A stretch of DNA of 25,546 bases from a virus. The notes under the pieces are model-generated. The model made no database searches. It was not told where the DNA came from and saw nothing but the letters and a program-made list of their open reading frames with translations. A program made the position numbers and the translations under genes. The stretch spans positions 1-25,546 of IMG/VR virus record IMGVR_UViG_3300044630_003256. One strand, given 5' to 3'. How positions within the stretch are numbered: position 1 is the stretch's first letter; the number at the start of each line of letters is the position of its first letter. This document shows positions 19,535 through 25,546 of the stretch, one piece after another.

Positions 19535-19903
19535 ATGGAAATTCTTGTACTTTTACTATTGTTCCAAATCAAGCACTGGTATGCTGATTTTAAAATTCAA
19601 ACCTATATGCAGACTGTTAAAAAGGGTGTATGGTTAGATCCTGTTGGCATTAGTCATACACTAGACCATGTCTGGGGAACATTAGTATTATTATTGATTT
19701 TTAGTTTCTTTCATCCCATTAGTGCTATTACAATAATAGCGGTAGCAGTTATTGAAGGTGTATACCACTATGTAATAGATTACACCAAGGTAAAATATGG
19801 TTGTAAAGACAATACCAAACCCCTGTTTTGGAATCAATTTGGCCTAGACCAACTAGCGCATCAAACATCTTACTTGGTCATTGCGGCTGTCATCTGTCTT
19901 TAG
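19535..19903 (+). CDS. DUF3307-like membrane protein (122 aa)
   Basis: A 122-residue membrane protein. It opens MEILVLLLLFQIKHWYADFKIQTYMQ, where the 'KHW.aDf.lQ' phrase is typical of DUF3307 proteins; helices follow at about 45-63 (VWGTLVLLLIFSFFHPI) and 66-86 (AITIIAVAVIEGVYHYVID). It then has DYTKVKYG and FWNQFGLDQLAHQTSYLVIAAV, where 'DQ..H' is the other conserved patch. Family members are small inner-membrane proteins of unknown role. Transcription appears to begin at the start codon from a TATAAATA box, which would make the mRNA leaderless. It precedes the curli-like locus and may belong with it or be separate. Confidence 0.68.
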   Translation: MEILVLLLLFQIKHWYADFKIQTYMQTVKKGVWLDPVGISHTLDHVWGTLVLLLIFSFFHPISAITIIAVAVIEGVYHYVIDYTKVKYGCKDNTKPLFWNQFGLDQLAHQTSYLVIAAVICL

Positions 19904-19930
19904 ATAACTCATAGTTTAATCTAGAGTAAG

Positions 19931-19957
19931 TTCCGGTAAATACACTACGTAACCGGG
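19931..19957 (+). promoter_or_regulatory. Leader hairpin before csgF
   Basis: TTCCGGT (19931-19937) can pair with ACCGGGA (19952-19958; one G-T pair) across a 14-nt loop. It abuts the GGGAG ribosome-binding site of csgF, so it could modulate translation. The CCGGTAAATAC part also occurs at 12477-12487, upstream of another gene; both lie in short leaders. Confidence 0.35.
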
Positions 19958-19966
19958 AGCGAACCG

Positions 19967-20446
19967 ATGAAAAAAATCTTAGTAATACTAAGTCTATGCG
20001 TGTCTGCGACAGCATCGCAGGCCGAACTAGTCCATCAATTTAAAAATCCAGCATTCAGTGGCATTGGATTTAGCAGTCACGTCTTAACAATCGACAGCAT
20101 TGAAAAGAGCCGTCGTGACGCTATCGAAGCAGACAAAAAAGCAGTCATTGCCAAAGCAGAAGCAGAACTACTAAACACACCGTTGAATAGATTTATGAGT
20201 CTATTCCAAAGTCAGGTATATGCTCAACTTGCAACACAGTTAAGCAATAACCTATTCACAAACAAATGTTCAGCCGCAGATGGCACAGCAATTCCAGGTT
20301 GTGTGAATCCAACAACGGGTAATTTTGTCCTTGACGGCAACACTGTTACCTGGGCCAAGGCCAATGACAAGGTCACGCTGACAGTGGTAGATGCCAAAGG
20401 AACTGTAACCACTGTGATAGTTCCAATTGCTAGTTTTAGTTTTTAA
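19967..20446 (+). CDS. csgF: CsgF, curli assembly partner of CsgG
   Basis: A 159-residue exported protein. A signal peptide (MKKILVILSLCVSATASQA) is followed by ELVHQFKNPAFSGIGFSSHVL, which parallels the start of mature E. coli CsgF (FQFRNPNFGG), the part that plugs into the CsgG pore and narrows it. Downstream, LFQSQVYAQLATQLSNNLF matches the CsgF helix and a C-terminal strand region follows (TVTWAKANDKVTLTVVDAKG). E. coli CsgF is 138 residues; this one has a longer middle (DSIEKSRRDAIEADKKAVIA) and a pair of cysteines (KCSAADGTAIPGC). It is the first gene of the csgF-csgG-curlin-FecR run, with a GGGAG site. In curli, CsgF couples secretion to nucleation at the cell surface. Confidence 0.85.
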   Translation: MKKILVILSLCVSATASQAELVHQFKNPAFSGIGFSSHVLTIDSIEKSRRDAIEADKKAVIAKAEAELLNTPLNRFMSLFQSQVYAQLATQLSNNLFTNKCSAADGTAIPGCVNPTTGNFVLDGNTVTWAKANDKVTLTVVDAKGTVTTVIVPIASFSF

Positions 20447-20455
20447 GGAGAAAAT

Positions 20456-21394
20456 ATGAAAGCAATCAAACTATCCTTAATCACACTAGCCGTAGTAGCC
20501 CTAGCGGGTTGCTCAACTGTACGTCCTTGGGGCAGCACACAGATCAAAGAAGAAGCTAAAGTTAGTGAAACAATCAATAAAAGTTTTACAGCAGTTCCGG
20601 CGCCAGCAGGTCCAGCAGTCACAGTAGCAGTATATGGATTTAAAGATCTAACAGGACAGCGTAAGCCTAGCTCAACACTCAGCTTGTTCAGTACAGCAGT
20701 TACACAGGGTGCTGAAGCATACCTGATGAAGAGTCTACAAGAAGTTGGCAATCGTCAATGGTTCACAGTGGTTGAGCGTGTTGGCCTTGACAACTTGTTG
20801 AAAGAGCGTCAGATGATCAAACAGACACGTGAGATCTATGAAGGTGCCAATGCTAAACCTTTACCTCCACTACAGATGGCAGGTGTTATTCTAGAAGGTG
20901 GCATCATTGATTATAACTCAAATACCTTAACGGGCGGCACAGGCGCACGTTGGTTGGGTATTGGAACATCTACAGCCTACACTCAAGACGTAGTAGTTAT
21001 TAGCCTACGTTTGGTGAGTGTTCAAACTGGCGAAGTCCTAACTACTGTAACAGTAGAAAAGAACTTGCTCAGCACCGCCGATGGCGCCACTGCGTTGAAG
21101 TTTTTCAACCAGGCAACCCAGGCATTTGAATTTGATTCAAGCCAGACATTTAACGAGCCAGGTAACTATGCCCTACGTTCAGCAATCGAAACAGCAGTTA
21201 TTGAGTTAATCAAGAAAGGCGAACGTAATGGTTTATGGCAATTCAAGGAGAAGTCCAATGAGTTGGTTCAAACACAAACCAAGACTAAAGACGCAGCCAA
21301 AGCTGCACCCACACCACAGCAGTCCGATAGCGGAAAAGGTGCTGAAGGAAGCAAAGAAAAAAGTATCTGGGGAAGAATCCAGTTCTGGAAATAA
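20456..21394 (+). CDS. csgG: CsgG, outer-membrane curli secretion pore
   Basis: A 312-residue lipoprotein. The lipobox LAGC places Cys19 at the mature N-terminus. The CsgG fold is clear: PAVTVAVYGFKDLTGQRKPS, FSTAVTQGAEAYLMKSLQE, WFTVVERVGLDNLLKERQMI, AGVILEGGIIDYNSNT, GGTGARWLGIG and LRLVSVQTGEVLTTVTVEK, each matching its E. coli counterpart. It forms a nonameric barrel exporting unfolded curlin. At the constriction, Phe78 equals E. coli Phe56, but the equivalents of Tyr51 and Asn55 read Ser/Thr and Leu, with one extra residue. The C-terminus has about 35 added polar residues (KTKDAAKAAPTPQQSDSGKG). An AAGGAG site overlaps the csgF stop, so the two are made together. Confidence 0.93.
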   Translation: MKAIKLSLITLAVVALAGCSTVRPWGSTQIKEEAKVSETINKSFTAVPAPAGPAVTVAVYGFKDLTGQRKPSSTLSLFSTAVTQGAEAYLMKSLQEVGNRQWFTVVERVGLDNLLKERQMIKQTREIYEGANAKPLPPLQMAGVILEGGIIDYNSNTLTGGTGARWLGIGTSTAYTQDVVVISLRLVSVQTGEVLTTVTVEKNLLSTADGATALKFFNQATQAFEFDSSQTFNEPGNYALRSAIETAVIELIKKGERNGLWQFKEKSNELVQTQTKTKDAAKAAPTPQQSDSGKGAEGSKEKSIWGRIQFWK

Positions 21395-21427
21395 TAACAA
21401 CATTGGCACTAAGCCAGGAGAAATATA

Positions 21428-22216
21428 ATGAAACAAGTACTACTAATATTAGCATTACTAACAGCGTTCCCAGCAATGTCACAGACAGCAGTCACAGCCC
21501 CAAGTGCGCCTGTGATTCCAAACATGGTCACAGTTAGCCCCAACGCAACTGCTGCATTAGCTATTGCCACAACCAATCGTATCTTCATTGATCAAAGTGG
21601 TGACAATCCCAATGTCAACATGACACAAGATGGTACTGGTAATGCTGCCGGAAGTGGCGGCCGTCCTATATACCTACGCGGTATCGATCAAATCATTGTT
21701 ACTCGTCAGATAGGTGTTAGTAATGACATCAGTCTAGAAGCAGTTAATGATACAACAGGCACCGGCAAAGGTGTTAATATCACTATTCAACAGATTGGCG
21801 ACAGCAATCGAGTTGACGCTGCCTGCGGATATGGCACAGCTTCAACAGGTGGTACAGCCCTAACAGGTTGTAATGCCGCTGACTTCAATTGGAAGTTCAC
21901 TGGCGACAGCAACGACTTTCAATTCCGTGGTACCGGCGATGACCTAAAGAGCGCAGTTGATGTATCAGGTGACAGCAATATATTCCGTGTTGACGCAATT
22001 GGTGACAAACACAGTCAAACTATCAAAGTAGCAGGCGATACCAATACATTTGATATCAACCAACGCTCAACAGGTGCTACTGGATCTAGCGTCTGGATAG
22101 ACCTTACAGGCAACAGCAATACTTTTACCATAAGTCAAACTGGTACTATTGACAATGTTGTTAATATCAAGAGTGTGTCCAACAGCGGCATGTTCAATAT
22201 AACGCAAAAAAATTAA
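21428..22216 (+). CDS. Secreted curlin-repeat protein (CsgA/CsgB-like candidate)
   Basis: A 262-residue exported protein with a signal peptide (MKQVLLILALLTAFPAMSQ) and an AGGAG site. From residue about 50 it consists of strand-turn units built around Gly-Asp/Asn-Ser-Asn and Gln/Gly ladders: IFIDQSGDNPNVNMTQDG, VNITIQQIGDSNRVD, FKFTGDSNDFQF, VDVSGDSNIFRVDAIG, IKVAGDTNTFDINQ, IDLTGNSNTFTISQTG and VNIKSVSNSGMFNITQ. The roughly 20-residue period with 'Q.G..N' is like curlin repeats that stack into an amyloid beta-solenoid, though many glutamines are replaced. A Cys pair near residues 137-152 interrupts the ladder. The neighbouring CsgG/CsgF would export it. Whether it is a major (CsgA-like) or nucleator (CsgB-like) subunit cannot be told. 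Confidence 0.75.
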   Translation: MKQVLLILALLTAFPAMSQTAVTAPSAPVIPNMVTVSPNATAALAIATTNRIFIDQSGDNPNVNMTQDGTGNAAGSGGRPIYLRGIDQIIVTRQIGVSNDISLEAVNDTTGTGKGVNITIQQIGDSNRVDAACGYGTASTGGTALTGCNAADFNWKFTGDSNDFQFRGTGDDLKSAVDVSGDSNIFRVDAIGDKHSQTIKVAGDTNTFDINQRSTGATGSSVWIDLTGNSNTFTISQTGTIDNVVNIKSVSNSGMFNITQKN

Positions 22217-22225
22217 GGGGGCGAC

Positions 22226-23398
22226 ATGAGAGTTGCTGCTCTTATAGTGGGCTTGATGATAGCCAGTTCAGCTTGGGCGGATATTGGATCCGTTACAGAA
22301 GCCACTGGCACCGCTATCATCAAACGTGGTAAGGACACAATTCAAATCGTCAAAGGCACTGAAATCAAGACCAACGACAAGATTGAAACCAAGAATGGAA
22401 AAGTCAAAATCGTTTTTAAAGATGATACAAATGTTACTGTTACTGAGTCGAGTAGTCTTGTTATTGACGATTTCGTATATGATCCTAAAAGCGGGTCAGG
22501 CCGGCTAGGACTCAAAGCAGCCGCTGGCACAGTGCGTTATGTGTCAGGTAGTATAGCCAAAGATCCAAAGAATGTAAAAATTAACACACCCACAGCAGCC
22601 ATTGCTGTTCGTGGCACTGACTTTGTGATGGCTGTTAGCGAAACAGGTGGCAGTATGATCATGTTGATGCCTACTTGTGAAATAGAACAAAATGTAAACC
22701 TAAAAGGTCTAACCTGTGGCAGTGGTGCTATTGATGTAGAAACACCTGCAGGCATAGTCAAGCTAACTCGCCCTTATCAAGCTACCTTAGTTGAAACACT
22801 AAATGGAATTCCTAGTCCTGCTGTTATAGTTGCTCTTAATGGCATGGCCATTGGCAACAACCTAATGGTTAACCCTCCAAGAACAACTACAGGTATGAAT
22901 GTAATTGCTGCCGCTCGTGCAGCCGCAGTGGCCACTGGCGATGCTAAGAAAGGTGATAACAAAGACAAGAAAGACGAAAAAGACGATAAGGACGATGCTC
23001 GAGAAGAACAACAAAATACTGCCAAAGAAGGTGGTAGTGCTCGCGCATCCAAGCAGGGCCGCAGTGCCAATGAGGGCGATGAAGATCCTGAGAATAGAAC
23101 TAAAGTTGGCTTAGACACTAAAGAATCAAATAAAGATGCATTGGCCAATGAAGTAGCCGCAGTCAGTGAAACTGAAAATCCCTATGTTAAAAAATTATGG
23201 AAAGACAAGAGCGAAACACAGCAGGTTGGTTGGCAGTATGAAAGTCTAAGCCCTAACAGTCGCAACTATGCTAATGTGGTAATGCCGATAGATACCAAAG
23301 TGCAGGTAATTGTAACGCAGGATATGCAGACCAACAGTTGGAACTTTAGCAGTGGTAAAGCAGTGGGGCAGATTGTTATCAATCAGAATTTTAGATAA
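22226..23398 (+). CDS. Exported FecR-domain protein
   Basis: A 390-residue protein with a signal peptide (MRVAALIVGLMIASSAWA) and a GGGGG-type ribosome-binding site. The FecR domain spans about residues 25-135: GTAIIKRGKDTIQIVKGTEI, NDKIETKNGKVKIVFKDDTN, LVIDDFVYDPKSG, then GTVRYVSGSIAK and INTPTAAIAVRGTDFV, the classic FecR order. Residues about 235-265 are an extreme Lys/Asp run (KKGDNKDKKDEKDDKDD), followed by a low-complexity linker and a C-terminal part (KVQVIVTQDMQTNSWNFSSG). FecR domains outside siderophore systems appear in surface or periplasmic assemblies. It sits between the curlin-repeat gene and the large curlin-like adhesin, so it may organise or anchor these fibres. This role is inference. 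Confidence 0.82.
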   Translation: MRVAALIVGLMIASSAWADIGSVTEATGTAIIKRGKDTIQIVKGTEIKTNDKIETKNGKVKIVFKDDTNVTVTESSSLVIDDFVYDPKSGSGRLGLKAAAGTVRYVSGSIAKDPKNVKINTPTAAIAVRGTDFVMAVSETGGSMIMLMPTCEIEQNVNLKGLTCGSGAIDVETPAGIVKLTRPYQATLVETLNGIPSPAVIVALNGMAIGNNLMVNPPRTTTGMNVIAAARAAAVATGDAKKGDNKDKKDEKDDKDDAREEQQNTAKEGGSARASKQGRSANEGDEDPENRTKVGLDTKESNKDALANEVAAVSETENPYVKKLWKDKSETQQVGWQYESLSPNSRNYANVVMPIDTKVQVIVTQDMQTNSWNFSSGKAVGQIVINQNFR

Positions 23399-23402
23399 TG
23401 TT

Positions 23403-23489
23403 ATGAATCAAGAACAAATTTATGAATTGGTTTGTGGTGCGTTAATAGTAGTAGCACTAATCGGGTTTGCCTTTTACTTTATTTTATAA
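23403..23489 (+). CDS. Very small single-span membrane peptide (28 aa)
   Basis: An ATG at 23403 begins 4 nt after the FecR-gene stop and the stop at 23487-23489 lies 1 nt before the next ATG. The product MNQEQIYELVCGALIVVALI-GFAFYFIL is a short polar start and one transmembrane helix (residues about 9-28), with no tail. Exact fit between two genes favours a real gene. Possible roles include a small regulator of membrane assembly or a lysis-related peptide; none can be shown. Confidence 0.5.
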   Translation: MNQEQIYELVCGALIVVALIGFAFYFIL

Positions 23490-23490
23490 G

Positions 23491-25546
23491 ATGAAAAAGA
23501 TATTTTTATTGTTATTGTTAGTATGTTCAAATGCTTTTGGACAGGTAGGGTTTGAAACAGGCAACTTAAATGGCTGGACTACTTCTGGCAGTGATGCTAC
23601 TGCCAGTCAATCAGTGGTAAACCTTTGTACAGGTGGTGGCAAATGTTGGACCATCAATCCCTATGGCTCTTGGATGGGTAAATTGTATCCGACAAGTGTT
23701 GTTCAATTCAATGCTGCTACAACAAGTCTGGGTTTAACTTCTGTAGAAAATAATGCTATTAGACAGTTTATGACGGCAAATGCCGGCGGCGGCAATCCGA
23801 CACCAACTGATGCAAGTTGGATGAAAAGGTCAATAACACTAACAGCAGGAACAACATATTCTTTTGCCTGGAACTATGTAAGCACAGACTATACTCCGTT
23901 CAATGACGGATCTATGGTCACTTTGGTTCACTCCACAAATGCCAGTATTACTCCTACTCTGAACAACAGTCAACAGCGTTACGGCTTGTTGGGATTTACC
24001 AATCCGGGTACAGGTAACTATGCCACTGACAGTTATGGATCAACTGGATGGCAAAAGGTTGTATTCACTGTTCCCCAAACAGGTGACTATGTATTAGGCT
24101 TTGCCACATTTAACCTAGGTGACACAGCACTGAGTCCTATACTGTTTGTTGATGAGATACAAGGTACAACATTATTAAACGGTACATCATTTGCCCCTAT
24201 TGCTCCTAACCCTGGATCAACTGCTCCTTCTGCTACCACTCCGACACCGACAGCACCCAACTGGCAGACTATCAAAACAAACAGTACTCCTGTTGTAATC
24301 AGCAACATCTATCCTACCAGCAACAACAGTCCCAGCAATGAAGGTGCCGCCAATGCCTTTGACGGTAATCCTAACACCAAGTACCTAAACTTTGATAAAC
24401 AAAACGCAGGTGTTACTGTTAAATTAAACCAAGGACGTGTGGTGAAGAAATTTACAATTACCACTGCCAATGATGCGGTTGAACGTGATCCTGCCAGTTA
24501 TAAACTATACGGATCAAACGATGGTGTCAATTGGGTTTTGCTATCAGAAGGACCATTAAGTTTGTCTAACAATAGATTTGCTGTCAGCGATGAAATTGCT
24601 GTGGCTAATACCAATGCCTATGTTTATTATTTTATAAAGTTTCCTAGTATTAAAAATGACAGTGGCAACAGCGTACAGGTCTCCGAAGTAACCTATTACT
24701 ATGATCTAGATGACGGTGTAACCAGCACCGATTCAGGCACAGGCGGTACACCTAGTAATCCAGGCCAAGCAGGCAGTGTCTGTGCTGACTGTGCTCCGAG
24801 TTGGCCAGCAACCAGCGATATATCAATAGCACAAACTGCACAGCGTAATTCGGCCAAGACTCGTGTGGCCAACATAGTTCTAGGCAATCATTTATATCTT
24901 GAACAGAAGATTGGCAGCAGTGGTAATGCAGTAACTATAGAACAAACTGGCAACTACAACAAAATAGCAGGACTAGGTGGTGACACTTATGCTGTCATAG
25001 ACGGGGACAACAACACGGTCAACATCAAGCAAGGTGACACACTGGGCAAGAACTTGATTGAGTTTAGTGTTACGGGCAACACAAATAACATTACACTATG
25101 GCAGGCTCGTAATCCCACAACTGGCTTACAAGACGGACAAGAAAGTGGTGGACACTATATGGGCCTAAACATAAATGGCAGCACCAACACACTGAGCCTA
25201 AAACAAAGCAATGACGGCGGCACCACAAGCGGACACTTTGCCTATGTTGATGTCACTGGTAATAACAATCAGGGAACGCTAAAGCAAATGGCTAATGGTG
25301 AGAAAACATTCTTTGGCATTGTCAATGGTAATACCAATGTGTTCGACGTTACCCAACAGGGTTCAGGCAGTTATTTTGATTTGGCACTAACTGGCAACGG
25401 ACACTCAGTAACAGCCAACCAAAAAGATGCAGGCAGTCACAAAGCCACAGTCAACTTGACCAATAATGGTGGTGCTAGCACAGTTACTCTAATTCAACAG
25501 GGTAGCACAGCGCAGAATATCAATATTACACAACAGTGTGCTACAT
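23491..25546 (+). CDS. Large secreted protein: discoidin-like domain plus curlin-like repeats (3' end outside window)
   Basis: The frame is open for 685 codons from ATG 23491 to the window edge. After a signal peptide (MKKIFLLLLLVCSNAFGQ) comes an N-terminal domain of about 215 residues beginning GFETGNLNGWTTSGS, similar in style to bacterial exported beta-sandwiches. A Pro/Thr linker (about 240-260) leads to a discoidin/F5-F8-type-C-like domain (about 270-410): NEGAANAFDGNPNTKYLNF, VVKKFTITTANDA, YKLYGSNDGVNWVLL and QVSEVTYYYD. Then, from about residue 440, curlin-like units (VTIEQTGNYNK, VNIKQGDT, VTGNTNNITLWQ, INGSTNTLSLKQ, VTGNNNQGTLKQ, LTGNGHSVTANQ) run to the end. Discoidin domains often bind carbohydrate, so this could be an adhesive fibre tip. 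It is expected to be a CsgG substrate. Confidence 0.78.
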   Translation, partial: MKKIFLLLLLVCSNAFGQVGFETGNLNGWTTSGSDATASQSVVNLCTGGGKCWTINPYGSWMGKLYPTSVVQFNAATTSLGLTSVENNAIRQFMTANAGGGNPTPTDASWMKRSITLTAGTTYSFAWNYVSTDYTPFNDGSMVTLVHSTNASITPTLNNSQQRYGLLGFTNPGTGNYATDSYGSTGWQKVVFTVPQTGDYVLGFATFNLGDTALSPILFVDEIQGTTLLNGTSFAPIAPNPGSTAPSATTPTPTAPNWQTIKTNSTPVVISNIYPTSNNSPSNEGAANAFDGNPNTKYLNFDKQNAGVTVKLNQGRVVKKFTITTANDAVERDPASYKLYGSNDGVNWVLLSEGPLSLSNNRFAVSDEIAVANTNAYVYYFIKFPSIKNDSGNSVQVSEVTYYYDLDDGVTSTDSGTGGTPSNPGQAGSVCADCAPSWPATSDISIAQTAQRNSAKTRVANIVLGNHLYLEQKIGSSGNAVTIEQTGNYNKIAGLGGDTYAVIDGDNNTVNIKQGDTLGKNLIEFSVTGNTNNITLWQARNPTTGLQDGQESGGHYMGLNINGSTNTLSLKQSNDGGTTSGHFAYVDVTGNNNQGTLKQMANGEKTFFGIVNGNTNVFDVTQQGSGSYFDLALTGNGHSVTANQKDAGSHKATVNLTNNGGASTVTLIQQGSTAQNINITQQCAT

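Noticed and set aside
22777-23148. 123-aa minus-strand ORF inside the FecR gene
   Set aside because: It is the antisense of the Lys/Asp-rich stretch, giving a Ser/Leu-rich low-complexity protein with no start signal.
1-25546. Whole window as a bacterial chromosome segment
   Set aside because: Many genes are host-like, but gene packing, T4-type NrdA/B plus DexA-like, PAAR, bS21, dozens of small unknown genes and almost single-strand coding fit a large phage better. A chimeric assembly cannot be excluded without reads.

Overview
The window looks like part of the genome of a large, AT-rich tailed phage of the T4-like (myovirus) kind infecting a Gram-negative, probably proteobacterial, host. Genes are packed tightly with 4-25 nt overlaps, nearly all on the + strand. 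T4-type genes (nrdA, nrdB, glutaredoxin, a DexA-like exonuclease, a PAAR spike-tip protein) are mixed with many small unknown proteins and with host-derived genes such as bS21, DnaK, Hsp20, ClpS, AhpC/AhpD, heme oxygenase and tmRNA. The tmRNA gene is circularly permuted (two-piece). That form is known from alphaproteobacteria, cyanobacteria and some betaproteobacteria. Its tag, ANDSKFALAA, most resembles beta/gammaproteobacterial tags, so a betaproteobacterial host is a reasonable guess, but only an inference.

Layout. 1-2.7 kb: class I ribonucleotide reductase (nrdA 3' part, nrdB) with its glutaredoxin. 2.7-5.6 kb: small unknown, virion-like and membrane proteins, a PAAR protein and a 2OG-Fe(II)-oxygenase-like protein. 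5.6-5.9 kb: permuted ssrA with a strong terminator. 6-6.9 kb: a DUF4214-like surface/virion protein. 7-9.4 kb: AhpC peroxiredoxin, membrane proteins, a class II aldolase and AhpD. 9.4-10.8 kb: a divergent pair, a second oxygenase-like gene (the only convincing minus-strand gene) and a QueC-like PP-loop enzyme. 10.8-14.3 kb: a promoter nested in a terminator-like inverted repeat, a small basic protein, an unassigned structured RNA, a SleB-type cell-wall hydrolase and membrane proteins. 14.3-18.3 kb: bS21, DexA-like exonuclease, DnaK, Hsp20, ClpS and an ORF crossed by a terminator. 18.3-19.5 kb: heme oxygenase plus a ferredoxin-dependent bilin reductase (PcyX/PcyA-like). 19.5-25.5 kb: a DUF3307-like membrane protein, then csgF, csgG, a curlin-repeat protein, a FecR-domain protein, a 28-residue membrane peptide and a large secreted protein with a discoidin-like domain and curlin-like repeats that runs off the window.

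How they may work together. The phage seems to carry a protein-quality-control set (tmRNA, ClpS, DnaK, Hsp20, bS21), an oxidative-stress pair (AhpC/AhpD), nucleotide supply (NrdAB plus glutaredoxin) and a two-step heme-to-bilin pathway. The most striking block is the 5.6-kb curli-like secretion locus: an outer-membrane pore (CsgG), its partner (CsgF) and two predicted amyloid-type substrates. It could let the infected cell, or debris from it, display phage-encoded fibres. All functional statements come from reading motifs by eye; no database search was run.
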